DNA of 64,000 nucleotides from Candidatus Mycoplasma haematobovis (GTDB lineage Bacteria; Bacillota_I; Bacilli_A; Mycoplasmatales; Mycoplasmoidaceae): NCBI RefSeq assembly GCF_001645765.1, contig NZ_LWUJ01000012.1, positions 1 to 64,000 of the forward strand, read 5' to 3'. Shown piece by piece: positions 9,724 to 20,260 of this stretch (position 1 is its first letter; each line of letters starts with the position of its first letter). The notes under the pieces were generated by a model. It saw only the letters and a program-made list of their open reading frames with translations, ran no database searches and was not told where the DNA came from. The position numbers and the translations under genes were made by a program.

Positions 9724-10344
9724 TTGGCTTTATTAGGTAAAGTTCCAGTTACTATTATTGCATCTTCTTCTGTAGTAGGTGGAACAGCATATTGTTGTTA
9801 TCAATATGCAAATGGTATCAATAAAGTAGGTAGTTCTTTTCTTGATTATGAAACAGCATTCTTAAGTACTACTGGAGATGTGAAATTATGACCTAATAAG
9901 TTGGAAGCTCTAAAGCAGGGAGATGTATTGGGAAGTAGTCAAAAACTCAAAGATGCAAAGAGCAGAAATGATTTGCAATTATTAAAGGAAGCCTGTGGTG
10001 AATTCTATTCTCATGAATTTCTTAGTAAGAATAGTAAAGATATAGATGACTTTAAGAAATATTGCGCAAAGACTAATAAAGATGTCATAGGTGATACATG
10101 GTTTTCTGATTTTAAAGAAGCTACAGGGGCAGAGAAGTTAGCTCAAAAGATTAATAATAGAGGAGATAAAGCAATTTCACCAGAGTTAGATGGAATTTTG
10201 AAAAAATATGTTGGAAAAATAAGGGATGTTGAATTAGCAAAAGAAATTAGTGATTGGTGCAATAAAGTTGGAAATAATATTTACTTAGGACCTTTAACTG
10301 ACTTTACTAATAGTCAAGAGTACTGTAAAGCACTTACACCATAA
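9724..10344 (+). CDS. Family G-like anchored protein, TTG start
   Basis: 206 aa from TTG 9724, four bases after the family A stop; no ATG or GTG precedes the anchor. Anchor KVPVTIIASSSVVGGTAYCC. The motifs EACGEFYSHEF, KKYCAKTN, SDWCNKVGNNIY and QEYCKAL match the spacing of the G proteins at 3081 and 6674, so this is a diverged G copy placed on the other strand inside an A-B cassette. Function unknown. Confidence 0.78.
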
Positions 10345-10369
10345 ATTATCTATTAGGTATAAGTAATAA

Positions 10370-10810
10370 ATGCCTATTCCAGCAAGCTTAAGCAAGCTGA
10401 AATCTTTATTTCCAGTAATAGTTGTTGGCGCTTCTGTGGCAATAACTATTAAGCTCTTGACAGAGTCTACTCCACTTACTTCAAATTTATTGCAGGTTAA
10501 AGCCGAGGAAGATATCTTTAGTCCAGAATATCAAGAGATTCTTGAAGATCCTAAAGAACCTGAACCCCCTACTCCTGAGCCAGAACCACAAGAGCCAACC
10601 ACAGAACAATCAAATGAACCTAAAGAGGATGAAGGTAGCGATGAAGAATTACAGGATAGTTCTACTGAGCAGGACAATTCTACTCAAGAACCACAAGATT
10701 CTGCACCCAAAGAAGAAAAGAAAGAAGATCCACCAAAATCTGCTCCAAAACTTAAGTTTAAAGACGATAACTTTATGGGTGGCTTTCTTAAAAGAATATT
10801 TAAGCCTTAA
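10370..10810 (+). CDS. Family A anchored protein with acidic Pro/Glu tail
   Basis: 146 aa. PIPASLSKLKSLFPVIVVGA, membrane segment, VKAEEDIFSPEYQE, then a Pro/Glu/Gln/Asp tail and basic C-terminus KFKDDNFMGGFLKRI. Over the first 85 bases it is closer in DNA to 99 than to its neighbours, which points to gene conversion among A copies. Function unknown. Confidence 0.86.
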   Translation: MPIPASLSKLKSLFPVIVVGASVAITIKLLTESTPLTSNLLQVKAEEDIFSPEYQEILEDPKEPEPPTPEPEPQEPTTEQSNEPKEDEGSDEELQDSSTEQDNSTQEPQDSAPKEEKKEDPPKSAPKLKFKDDNFMGGFLKRIFKP

Positions 10811-10872
10811 GGAAAATAGTTTCTTTAAGAATCATAGACATTTTCATATATCTTTAAAAGGACAAATAGGTT

Positions 10873-11898
10873 ATGTTGTCTTTTGTTAAATTACTTAAAG
10901 TTGCGTTGCCCGTTGCCACAACAACAGCTGCGACTATAGCAACTACTTTTTTAGTATCTTTTGGTAAACAAGATCCCAAACATATTGAAGAGAATATTGA
11001 TAAAGGTTTAGATGATTTTCAAAAACCTTCTGAAAATTTTGAAGACAAGAAAATGTACTATTCAACTAAAGGTAAAGCTGAAGGATTAACCAAACTTAAT
11101 GATGAGCAAGCAGAAAAACTTGCACAACAATTGGAAGAAAAAGGAGATGGAACAGAACCTATTGACTTAGATGCTATTCCCGAAGAAGCTCCAGAAGGAG
11201 AATCACAAGCTACAAAACACCCCTCTATGGATACTCCAAAAAATAATTTGCTCCAAAAACAAGAATTAGATTTAACTGGAAAATCTACAAGCGATGATGA
11301 TTCAAGACCGCAAGAATCAGAATTAAGTAAATCAAGTGAAAAAAAAGATGAATCTATGGATGCTTTGGGCGCAAAAGAAGATGGGAAAAACGATGATTTA
11401 GATAGCAAACAATCTGCAAATGAAGATAATGTAGGTGATTCTGATGCTGGAGCAGAGGGAGATGATGTTCAAAATGATGATCAAACAGTGCCCATCCAAA
11501 AAGCGGAAAATAAATCATCAGATAGCTCTGAAGATTTAGGAAATTCAAAAATAGAAAGTGGAGGCGATGAGGTTAAAGAACCAAATTTACAACAAGAATC
11601 GGAAGGTACTTTAAATCTACAACAGTCTCAGAGAGAAGATGAATCACAACAAGTTGGAGGGTCAGAAGAAAAAAGCAAGAATGGGGAGAAGTCAGAATCA
11701 AAAGAAGGATTAAGCGCAAGTGGTCCTAAGTTAGATGAAGGGAAAGAGGGTCATAATAATATTGATTCCGGACATGGAACTGATGATGTTAATGGTTCTC
11801 CACATATGCCTTCCGAAGAAGAATTAAAGACATTATTAGGATTGGAAGCTGAGTTAGCATTTGTTAAGTCAGGTCTAGAAGATATGCTTAATAGTTAA
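10873..11898 (+). CDS. Family B anchored protein with long acidic tail
   Basis: 341 aa. LSFVKLLKVALPVATTTAAT plus helix, then LDDFQKPSENFEDKKMYYS, which corresponds to the membrane-proximal motif of 8227. A long Asp/Glu/Ser/Gln region without cysteine follows, and a terminal charged helix (EEELKTLLGLEAELAFVKSG). The stop overlaps the next family A start as TAATG. Function unknown. Confidence 0.86.
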   Translation: MLSFVKLLKVALPVATTTAATIATTFLVSFGKQDPKHIEENIDKGLDDFQKPSENFEDKKMYYSTKGKAEGLTKLNDEQAEKLAQQLEEKGDGTEPIDLDAIPEEAPEGESQATKHPSMDTPKNNLLQKQELDLTGKSTSDDDSRPQESELSKSSEKKDESMDALGAKEDGKNDDLDSKQSANEDNVGDSDAGAEGDDVQNDDQTVPIQKAENKSSDSSEDLGNSKIESGGDEVKEPNLQQESEGTLNLQQSQREDESQQVGGSEEKSKNGEKSESKEGLSASGPKLDEGKEGHNNIDSGHGTDDVNGSPHMPSEEELKTLLGLEAELAFVKSGLEDMLNS

Positions 11899-12347
11899 TG
11901 CCTATTCCAGCAAGCTTAAGCAAGCTGAAATCTTTATTTCCAGTCTTTGTTGTTGGTGCTTCCGTAGCAATAACAATTAAGTTATTAACTGAATCAACAC
12001 CATTAACTTCCGAAATACTTCAAGTTAAAGCGGAAGAAGACATAAAGTCTGTTGATGAGTACAAAGATGATCTTGTACCGGATCCTGAGCCAGAACCTCC
12101 ACAAGAAGAAACTCCCCCTCCACCCGCAGAAGAAGAAAAGGATCCAAAAACAGAAGAACAAACCAAATCTAAAGAAGAAGAAGATTCTGAAGAGAAAATC
12201 GATTCAGAAGACAGTTCAAAGGAAGAGAATCAAGAAGATCAAAAGAAGGATCAATCTGAACAAAAACCTAAATCTTCTGGAAGAGCATTTATTAGTGGCG
12301 GGATAGGTGATATATTGAAACAAATAATGAAGCCATCAAAGAAATAA
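11898..12347 (+). CDS. Family A anchored protein with acidic Pro/Glu tail
   Basis: 149 aa. PIPASLSKLKSLFPVFVVGA, membrane segment, VKAEEDIKSVDEYKDD, then PDPEPEPPQEETPPPPAEEE and a Glu/Lys/Asp/Ser tail with a basic end. Start overlaps the family B stop. Followed two bases later by family C, which completes a B-A-C-X-D-E run. Function unknown. Confidence 0.86.
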   Translation: MPIPASLSKLKSLFPVFVVGASVAITIKLLTESTPLTSEILQVKAEEDIKSVDEYKDDLVPDPEPEPPQEETPPPPAEEEKDPKTEEQTKSKEEEDSEEKIDSEDSSKEENQEDQKKDQSEQKPKSSGRAFISGGIGDILKQIMKPSKK

Positions 12348-12349
12348 GG

Positions 12350-12958
12350 ATGTCACCAACAACTTTAAAGGTTAGTTTGATGGCTGGTGGATTTGCTACT
12401 GTATCAGGTTTAGGTTCTGCTACTTATTTACTTACTAGGTCCACTATTGAACAACAATTAATAGGAGAAGGACTTAAGTTAATTAAAGATGTAAATGACT
12501 ACAAATTTATATTATTTACACATAAGAATAATCAAGAATTAAAGACAGCAATATCTAAAGATAATTTAGATTTAAATCAAGAAGCAGAAGTTAAGAAATG
12601 ATGTGAAAATAATCTAAAGAAATGAACAACAGATTCATTATTAAAGAATGCTAGAGAATGGTGTGTAATTCCTAAGGTAAAAACTCTTAAAGATAAATTA
12701 AGTAGTAAATTAAAGACGGGAAAAGATTGACAAGAACATTTTAAATCTTTGGCAAGCGTTTCAGGTACATCTAATAATAAGTTTTTGACTACTTTAAATG
12801 CTTCTTTTTCTGGGGCTAACTTAAATCAAACATCCCCAAATGGAGGCGCTAAATTAGCTGAGTGATGTACTTCTGCATTAAATCAAAAAATATACGAAGT
12901 AGATTCTACAAATAAAACTGAAGAAAATATATTAGCTTGATGTCTAAATGGCTCTTAA
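12350..12958 (+). CDS. Family C anchored protein
   Basis: 202 aa with in-frame TGA. Anchor at about residues 7-28 (KVSLMAGGFATVSGLGSATY), then GEGLKLIKDVNDYKF. Trp-Cys motifs at KKWCENN, REWCVIP, AEWCTSA and AWCLNGS. Paralogue of 610 and 4809. The end overlaps the next start by 11 bases. Function unknown. Confidence 0.88.
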
Positions 12959-13589
12959 TCTTCCTTGAAAAAAGATTAGCTCTATTTACACTTGTTGTGG
13001 TTCAATAGTTGCTGGAGCATATATTTATTTCTTAATTCCTAAAGGAGAACCACAAAGCGTTGGAGAAGTATTAGATAGAGCTGGATTTATCGGTGTAGAG
13101 AAGGCTTCTGCCGCAGATCTTAAGAAGATAGTAGCAGCTTACAAATTAGCTTTAGCAAGTAAAGACTTCCAAAAGATGGAAGGTGTAGAGATTACTGATG
13201 AATCTACAGATGAAGAAGTAGTCGAACAAATTAAAGGAGGTTGTAGGAGATTATCTATTGGAAAAACTACTTCTGTTAATAAAGAAAATGGAAGACGTTT
13301 CTGTATAGTACCAACCACTATTTCTGAAACATTAAAGAAAAGAGGAATTAGTTTTTTAGATATGAAAGGACATACACATGATGATATTTGAGCACAAAAA
13401 GCAGATTTGTTAATTAGTTCAGGAAAAGCTGGAAAGAATATGACTGCAGATACTCCAAGAGATTCAAAAATAAAACTTATTAAGTCTTCTTGTTCTGATT
13501 TAGCTGGAGCTCCTACTACATCAGGTAAGTTTGGATCATTTTTAGATGTTGCAACAACTTATTGTACTGATAAGAGGGGAGATAAGTAA
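12948..13589 (+). CDS. Family X anchored protein (intact copy)
   Basis: 213 aa from an ATG inside the family C end. MALNLPWKKI, then anchor at about residues 14-33 (YTCCGSIVAGAYIYFLI), then GEPQSVGEVLDRAGFIGVEK. Cysteine motifs: IKGGCRR, RRFCIVP, IKSSCSD and TTYCTDK. Its six-A run at codons 8-9 is the in-frame reference for the A7 break at 5445. Function unknown. Confidence 0.86.
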
Positions 13590-13592
13590 TAT

Positions 13593-14240
13593 ATGTCAGT
13601 TGAGGTTGTTCAAAAAGTAGCTGCAGTAACACTAATTGCTGGGAGTCTGGGAGGTGGATATTTTGCATTAACAGGTGGTAGTTCTGGAACTTTGAAAGGA
13701 ATGCATTTGGCACAAAAAAGACAATTAGTTACAGATTGAGATAGTATTGAAGCCGAATACAATAAAGACGATAATAGTGAAACAATTGATGGAATAACTA
13801 AGAAGGGAAAGAAAGTTAAAGAGAATATTAAGCAGTGATGTGAAACTAAAGGAAGTACTTATTATTTAGGTTCGACAGATAACACTTATCGTTTATATGC
13901 TGTTTGATGCTTACAAGAAGTTACTTTAGATGCAGAATTAACAAGACAAGGATTTAGGTGAGATACAGGTTATTGAGGTAAGAAATTAAAGAAATATACA
14001 GATGGAGCACAATCATTTATTAAGGATGGAGGTAAAGCTGTAGCAGCAAAAGATTTAACTGAAAAACATATTGAAGATTGGTGCAATAAAAATAAAGGTG
14101 AAAGGTACAAGTACCAGGGAGATACTAATGAATATCAAGTGAGAGGTTATTGTTATTGAACAGATGAAGAATTAGCAGAAGCTAAAAAACCAGAACCTGA
14201 TCCTAAATCATCTCCTTCTCCTCCAGGTTCTTCAGATTAA
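13593..14240 (+). CDS. Family D anchored protein
   Basis: 215 aa. SVEVVQKVAAVTLIAGSLGG, then LTGGSSGTLKGM, near-identical to 1257 in the first 35 codons and diverging later. Motifs: KQWCETKG, VWCLQE, EDWCNKN and GYCYW, with a Pro/Ser tail. It lies three bases after the X stop and one base before E. Function unknown. Confidence 0.87.
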
Positions 14241-14241
14241 T

Positions 14242-14838
14242 ATGAATATACTTCCTCACCATATTGCTGCAACTTTCTTATTAGGAGGTTTGATAGTAGG
14301 CGGTTATTTTACATTTAATGCATTAACTCCACCTTCATTAGATAACCATCTTAGGAATCTAGGAATCGAAATATTAAGTAGCGGGTGAGACGCAAAAGAA
14401 GCTGAATACAAAAAAACTGAGGCCCCAGATTTAATACCTTCCATTTCTAAGACCGAGGTACAAAATAAAATTCCTGATTTTGCAAGCAATCTAGAAAAGT
14501 GATGCAAAAAATACAAAGAAAAATATTTCTTGGGAATAGATGATGCTAATTACAAACGTTTTTCACTTTGATGTACATCTACTATTAGAGTTGATGCAAT
14601 CTTAGGTAAAAGGGTGGGATTAATAGCTTTAGTTGATAATGAAGTAGAAACAGTATTTAACACTTACAATGATGCAACAAATACTGATAAGTTTCTTGGA
14701 TCTCCATCAAAACCTAAAACAGCATTAACTTCAGCAGATTTAACTAGTTGATGTACTAAGAAAAAAGCAGAGAATTACAAGTACGAATCAGATCCTGACT
14801 TTAAGAGAGTAATAAAATGGTGTTACAAAAAAGCTTAG
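14242..14838 (+). CDS. Family E anchored protein
   Basis: 198 aa. NILPHHIAATFLLGGLIVGG, FNALTPPSLD, then EKWCKKYKEKYFLG, LWCTST, TSWCTKK and KWCYKKA. Paralogue of 1927. Its end faces the family F gene with an 18-base gap, whereas the first cassette overlaps at this junction. Function unknown. Confidence 0.87.
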
Positions 14839-14856
14839 CTAAACCTAGAAAATAAG

Positions 14857-15471
14857 TTAAGCAGAATTTTGTGTTACGCAAATTCTTAGAGCAATATTAA
14901 AGACTTTATCTTTTTTGTTTGTGTAAGGTTTTTTGTAGGCTTTAGTACATCATTCTTTAATAGTTTTTCCTCCCTCATTATTAACATCTTTTTCTCTAGC
15001 TTTAATTAATTCTGCATCTAATTCATCATTATTTTTTATTGCTTTCAATGCATTATGTACTTTTGCCCATTCAACATCATTATCTGATTTATTTTCATCA
15101 ATAGCATTCTCTAATTTATCTTTAATTGAAAAAGTACAGTAATCTCTTATGTTTTTGTATTCTTTAGATTCTTCTCCTGTATTTGTATTTTTGATATTTA
15201 ATTTACATCAATCTCTTAATTCTGTTCATTCAGCAATAGCAGGATTAATATCTAAGAGAATACTTTCAGCTAGAGTATTAGTTGGAGCACTCTTTAAAGA
15301 AGTTGTTCTTGCTTCTCATTGCTTTTGATTTGCAGTTCCCTCTGCATCTAATAAAGCTTCTTTAAATATTTCTGAATAGTATTGAGTTGTTATGTTGCTA
15401 TAGTAGGTTCCATAAATTATTCCAAAAATACCAGTAGCAATTCCTAAACCTAACCCTACTTTTGGAAGCAC
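14857..15471 (-). CDS. Family F anchored protein, GTG start likely
   Basis: 204 aa from GTG 15471 (MLPKVGLGLGIATG), which aligns with the starts of the F paralogues at 3081 and 6674. Motifs: LRDWCKL, IRDYCTF, IKEWCTK, ending LRICVTQNSA. A TTG at 15495 is an alternative. An ATG at 15508 would join this frame only if the A7 run on the minus strand (15485-15491) lost one base. No G gene follows, unlike the other two F copies. Function unknown. Confidence 0.82.
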
Positions 15472-15562
15472 TTTAACTAATCTATTTTTTTGCAAAATTT
15501 ATTTGCATCTTATCTTTCAAATGTCTCTTTTTTCAGGCTTTATCGAATCAAAAAGTTATTTG

Positions 15563-15865
15563 TTACCTTATGTATCCATTGTTTCTTAGTCTTCTTTCGC
15601 ATCTACTTTCATCATCTCCACTATTGCCATAAATTAAACTAACTCTTCGGCAAAACGGTCCTTTTGCTCTTCTTGCTTGTGAATTTCTTTCTATAATTTC
15701 TTGAGTTTGTTTTTCATTAGGCAGATTTTCTTTACCTTCTTCAATAGTCTGAATTATTTCTTCTTTTTTCTCTTTTGTGGTTAAATAATTAATACTTCCA
15801 CCAACAGCCCCTACACTAGAAAAAAGAACTAACGCTCCTATATTTCGAACCAGTCAACCAGTCAC
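15563..15865 (-). CDS. Family L small anchored protein, GTG start
   Basis: 100 aa from GTG (MTGWLVRN), which aligns with MTDWLIK at 26989 and MANWLIK at 24718. Anchor at about residues 8-30 (NIGALVLFSSVGAVGGSINY), then a charged helix. The Arg/Cys-rich end has GPFCRRVS and SRCERRLRNNGYIR, so two cysteines. The first 16 bases after the leading G are an 8-bp unit (TGACTGGT) twice, a feature of this family. Function unknown. Confidence 0.75.
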
Positions 15866-15917
15866 TGCTATTTTTGAGTGCAAAATTTATTAAAGATGTG
15901 ATTATATTACTTAAGAG

Positions 15918-16328
15918 TTAATTACTTGTACAGTATTTTAATACTTCAATGTAAAGTGAATCTTTAATATTTTCAACGCTTTTTTTACTATTTGTTTTGC
16001 ATCTTTCTTTAAATTCATAAGGTGTATTTGTTTGTTTTTCATATTTTTCGTTTCATTGATTAAATTGTCAAGCTTCTTTGTTTTTTAGAGTAGTATATTG
16101 TTTTTTGAAAGCAGTTCAATTCTGATTTCATTTATTAATAATTTCTGTAGTATTGCTTTCGCTTAATAACTTCTTACCGTTTTTGTTTAATAATGTTTCA
16201 ATTGTATTTCCCGTCTTATTTGTAAAATAAATCGCTCCCCCTTCAACAAATGTTACGCCAGCGATACCAAAAGCAATATTGAAAAATCTAATTGTTCCTT
16301 GCCCAAATTTTAAAGAATTTTGTGGAAT
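15918..16328 (-). CDS. Family S short anchored protein, start unclear
   Basis: About 136 aa. No ATG, GTG or TTG precedes the anchor (FFNIAFGIAGVTFVEGGAIY); ATT at 16328 or TTA a few codons later are the only openings after TAA at 16331. Downstream: NWTAFKKQ, WQFNQWNEK, YEFKERCKT, IEVLKYCTSN, which is the S pattern. It may be a gene that has lost its start codon. Function unknown. Confidence 0.6.
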
Positions 16329-16391
16329 TTATGCTCTTTCTTTTGATTATTGGAATCTAAAATAGGTTTTGAAAAATAACTCTTTGAAGCA

Positions 16392-16862
16392 TTAGCGCAT
16401 TCTCTGAGATATTTTAAGTTTGGTACAGTAATCCTTTATTTCTTTGTAAATCTTTTCCATTTTACTTGAGATTGTTTTTTGTGTTTGTTCTTTGCATAGC
16501 GCTTTAAATTCATCTGGAGCTTCTTCTTGTTCCTTTTTGTTATCTAATGAAGCCCAATTAGTCTTAAGACCTGAAGATTCATATTCTTTTTTAAATTTTT
16601 CTCATTTGTGCTCCCATGAAATATCATCTCCTTCTGCTTCTCCAAGCAATTCAACACCATCTTCGGCAAACCATGCATAAACAGTTCCTTTTTCAGTATT
16701 AGGTGTTAATGATTGATCTTTTTTCTCTGATAATTTTGAAATAATAGATGGAGCTTCTATAGTTGGTTGTTTTGTTAAATGTTTAACACCAAAACCTGCA
16801 CCCACCGCTAAACCGCTAACACTAATAATAGTAGCAATTGCTTTGGTTGTAAAATTAGCCAT
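16392..16862 (-). CDS. Family S short anchored protein
   Basis: 156 aa. Anchor ANFTTKAIATIISVSGLAVG, short linker, then VYAWFAEDGVELLG, WEHKWEKFKKEY, PDEFKALCKEQ, YKEIKDYCTK. This is the S signature: Leu-rich block, spaced Trp residues, Phe-Lys-x-x-Cys, then Tyr-Cys. First readable member upstream of 15918. Function unknown. Confidence 0.82.
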
Positions 16863-16924
16863 CTTTAGTATATGTATTTCTTTAAATTGTAATTAAAGCT
16901 GTAAATAATGCATCTTGTTAAATT

Positions 16925-17296
16925 AGAGTTTTTAATTTTAATACTTCGAAAAATTCTTTAATTCGTCTATAAAATTTTTCATTCATTTCATTAATCATTT
17001 CTTGGGAATTAAATACACACATCCCTCGCTAAATGCTTCTGGAGCTTGTTTATTATTTCTTAGAGTATCTCAGTTTGTTAAACTCCAATGGGATTTTTCT
17101 TAGCTATCGTGTCTTTTTACAGATGCGTCTCATTTTATTTTTCATTTGTCATTAATATCTTCATCTTTTCTTAATATCCTATAATCTCTTTTGTTTAATC
17201 GATTTGCAACAGTACCTTTAATTTTTTACTCAAGTATTATCTGTTTTTGTTTGTTTGTTTGTGAAAAATATGCACCACCAATTCCTAATTTGTAGT
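16925..17296 (-). pseudogene. Decayed family S gene
   Basis: Fragments of an S protein on the minus strand in shifting frames with TAA and TAG stops. From 5' to 3' these are GGAYFSQTNKQ, LNKRDYRILRKDEDIND, WKIKWDASVKR, SLTNWDTLRNNKQAPEAFSE, ELKNFSKY. The block PEAFSEGC corresponds to P-x-x-F-K-x-x-C of intact members, and no Tyr-Cys end survives. It fills the gap between 16862 and 17337. Confidence 0.65.
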
Positions 17297-17336
17297 TAAA
17301 TTATTCAAATTTATTTAAAGAGATAATATCAATTTT

Positions 17337-17786
17337 TTATTTTGTGCAATACTTTTCTATTTCTGTGTAGAGAGAATCATTAATACTATCCACTTTTGTA
17401 TTAGCATTCGCTTTACATTTCTCTTTAAAGGATTGTGGAACTTCACTTTGTCCAAATACAGTTTTTCAATCACTTAGTTTTCACGGCTCCTCTCTTTCTT
17501 TATCTACGGTGTAACTTTCTTTGAATGAAGCTCATCTACTACTTCATTCTGGAGCTTCATCTGTTAATATAGATTTTCCTTTACCACTCAACCACTCACT
17601 AATCTTTTTTCCAGTATTCGCTGGCGTAAGCAAGGAGTTTCTTTCTGAAGATTCTTCTGGCAGTTGTGTTTCTGCAATTGTAGTTTTAGGTGTTTGAGAA
17701 TTATTGTTAAGAACAAGATAAGTTACACCGCCCCCAAGACTTCCCAACCCTGCTACACCACTAACTATACCTAAAACTTTATTCAT
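17337..17786 (-). CDS. Family S short anchored protein
   Basis: 149 aa. Anchor NKVLGIVSGVAGLGSLGGGV, linker rich in Thr/Pro/Glu, KKISEWLSGKGKSILTD, then WSSRWASFKESY, PWKLSDWKTV, SFKEKCKAN and IEKYCTK. Its first 8 bases lie inside the end of the next gene upstream. Function unknown. Confidence 0.86.
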
Positions 17787-18255
17787 TAATTCCTTTAGTG
17801 CAATATTTACTGACTTCTAAATAAGTAGCATCACTATCTGTATTTGGTGCTGTTAATTGACTAAGTTTTTCACATTGAGATTTGAAAGTATTAATGGTAT
17901 TTGATTCATCTTTAATCTGTTTTCAATCTTGAAATCCTCATAATGTGTCCGGATCATTATCTTTGTATGCTTCTTTAAATTTATTTCATTGTGCTTCTCA
18001 TTTTGAATTATCTCCTAGGTCTTTAGTTAATAATTTCAATCGTTTTGTTCCTAATAGTTCGGATATCTTTTTTGGAGTTGTTTGTGTTTCAGTATCTCTA
18101 GTTTGCTTTTCTGCTTTTCCAGCACTTGAATCTGAAACTTGTTTATCAGATTTGTCTTTATTGCTAGTAGTTAAATAAATAGCCCCTGCACTTGCAACAC
18201 CTACACTTGTTAACCCACCAGCTATTAATAATGCTTTAGTTGAAAAAGTAGTCAT
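17779..18255 (-). CDS. Family S short anchored protein
   Basis: 158 aa. Anchor STKALLIAGGLTSVGVASAG, then a Lys/Thr/Asp linker, KKISELLGTKRLKLLTK, WEAQWNKFKEAY, TLWGFQDWKQI, TFKSQCEK and VSKYCTKGINE. Stop lies 8 bases inside the following gene. Same plan as 18274 and 18731. Function unknown. Confidence 0.86.
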
Positions 18256-18273
18256 TTTCTTTTTTTAGATGGA

Positions 18274-18747
18274 TTATTGTTTTTCTGTAGCAGGTTGAAT
18301 TTGTTTTGTACAATAGGTTTTTGTTAGTTCAAAATCACTATCACTTTCACCTCTTATCTGTTTATTACTTTTTTCTTTGCATAATGTTTTGAATTCATCC
18401 GGTATACTTTGTGATTCTTTCTTATCTTTCAAATCTCAACCTTCTGGCAGCGTTTTGTTATTGTAAGCTTGTTTAAAATTTGTTCAACTTTGATTTCATT
18501 TATCTGTATCTTCATCACCAATTAACTCTAAATTTTTGGCCTTCAAGAATTCGACAACTGATTTAGTAGTTGCTGTTGTGACAACAGGAGTTGATTTTGC
18601 TTCTATTTGTGTTTGTTTATTGGGTTCTGCCTTTATGCCTTTATTATTGTCAGAATTTAAGTAAACAGTAGTTACACCTCCTCCAATAGCTGTTGTCCCT
18701 ACAACGCCACTAACTATAGCAATAGTTTTGTTAGACAGTCCCAGCAT
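18274..18747 (-). CDS. Family S short anchored protein
   Basis: 157 aa. LGLSNKTIAIVSGVVGTTAI anchor, then VVEFLKAKNLELIGDE, WNQSWTNFKQAY, GWDLKDKK, EFKTLCKEK, LTKTYCTKQ. Its start codon lies inside the last 17 bases of the gene upstream. Function unknown. Confidence 0.86.
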
Positions 18748-19201
18748 CGTCTTTTGTGCAATATGTATTTACTGCTACAAAAATAGTATCTTTATCGTCT
18801 ACTACTAATTTTTTGTTATGTTTTTCACATTGATCTTTAAAGGTATTAATAGTACCTTCAATTTCTTTGACATCTGTTCAAGTTGGAAACTCTCATGGAG
18901 CAGTAGGAGCATTTCGCTCATGCGCTTGTTTAAATGCTTTTCATTGTTCCTGTCACTTTTCATTATCTTCATCGGTTTTTGTTAATAATTTCTTACCCTT
19001 TAGTAAACTGCTAATTTCTTGTTTAGCCTCCACCTTCTTGGGAGTAGATTCAGTTACAGGTATTTGTGGAGACTGTAAAAGAGAATTTTGTTTCTGCTCT
19101 TTTTCTGCTGAATTTGAAGTTAAATAAATAGCAGTAGCACCTCCACCTACAGTAGCTAATCCACCACTAACTCCGAGAATCTTTACTAATGAACTAGGCA
19201 T
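18731..19201 (-). CDS. Family S short anchored protein
   Basis: 156 aa. Anchor SSLVKILGVSGGLATVGGGA, then ISSLLKGKKLLTKTDEDNEK, WQEQWKAFKQAH, PWEFPTWTDV, TFKDQCEKH, AVNTYCTKD. The block LLKGKxLLTK recurs in 32795 and 34473 of the second S run, its closest relatives. Function unknown. Confidence 0.86.
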
Positions 19202-19595
19202 TTACCTTATTTTTAGAACAATATTTTTCCACTTCTTTGTATAGTTTGTTATCTTTATTTTTTACTTTTGTTTTGGCATTTTCAGTGCATTTAGATTTGA
19301 AATCAGCATTAACTCCTGATGCCTTGAACACACTAGCCCACTCTCCACTTATTGCTCAATTATCTGAAGGAGGTTTGGTTTCTGTATAAGTTCTTTTAAA
19401 TTCTTGTCAATTTGTTGCTCATTGTGTATCTTCAGGAGTGCCAGTTGTCGATAGTAATATTTTTCCATTTTCTATGAGTACATCGGATATAGGTCTTTCT
19501 TTTTCGCTTAATAAAAAATAAGTTGTTGCTCCTCCAGCACTCACAGTAGCACCTCCACCACCTATACTTAAAACCTTTACTAAATTACTTGCCAT
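19194..19595 (-). CDS. Family S short anchored protein (short linker)
   Basis: 133 aa with three in-frame TGA. Anchor SNLVKVLSIGGGGATVSAGG, then only nine residues before ISDVLIENGKILLST. WATNWQEFKRTY, NWAISGEWASVFK, FKSKCTEN, VEKYCSKNKVNA. Shorter than its neighbours because the linker is almost absent. Overlaps the next gene by 8 bases. Function unknown. Confidence 0.85.
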
Positions 19596-20257
19596 TAACT
19601 TTTTGGTTTAGTACAGTATTCTTCTATTTCTGATAATAATTTTTCTTCTGAAAGCATTATTGAACCAGTACCATTTTCAGTACATTTGTCTTTAAATGCC
19701 TTTTCAGCAGTAGGATTACTCTTTAAACTGCTTCAATTACTGAAGTCTCAAGGAGCTACTGGATCTTTTGTTTGATATTTACTCTTGAATGTTTCTCAAG
19801 GCTTGTTTCATTCTGTATTATCCCTATCGGTTAACAGTACTTTATTATTCTTAGCTAATAGATCTGATATCTTTCTTGGAGCGCCTTCCCTAGTACATCA
19901 ATTTTCAGCATCTTTAAGGCTTCTGTCGTAATTACTATCTTTTTTGTTGGTATTTAGTAGTATTTCACATTTTGCCTTTAAAGCTGCAGTATCTGATTCA
20001 GATCTTAATACTAAACCATCTATTTTGTCTTTGCCTGTTGGTTTTCCGCTATGGTATTGTTTAGCTAGTTCTTTTAAATGTTCAACGTCTTCTCCTTGTG
20101 TTTCAGTTAAATTTAAAGGATTTTTGAGTTTTTTAATTAATGTGTCTTTAACGCTTTCAACTGCGGAAAACTGCGAATAAGCACCATATGCAAGACCACC
20201 CAAAGCAGTAGCACTTAGTGCTCCTATTATTGCTTTATTAGTAACAGAAAGAGACAT
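19595..20257 (-). CDS. Two-module anchored protein: T-type front, S-type back
   Basis: 220 aa. Anchor SVTNKAIIGALSATALGGLA, then a first module with ALKAKCEILL and AENWCTREGAP. A complete S module follows at about residue 122: RKISDLLAKNNKVLLTDRD, WNKPWETFKSKY, PWDFSNWSSL, AFKDKCTEN, IEEYCTKPKS. It looks like a fusion or incomplete duplication; the counterpart 35412 keeps the same arrangement. Function unknown. Confidence 0.86.
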
Positions 20258-20260
20258 TAT

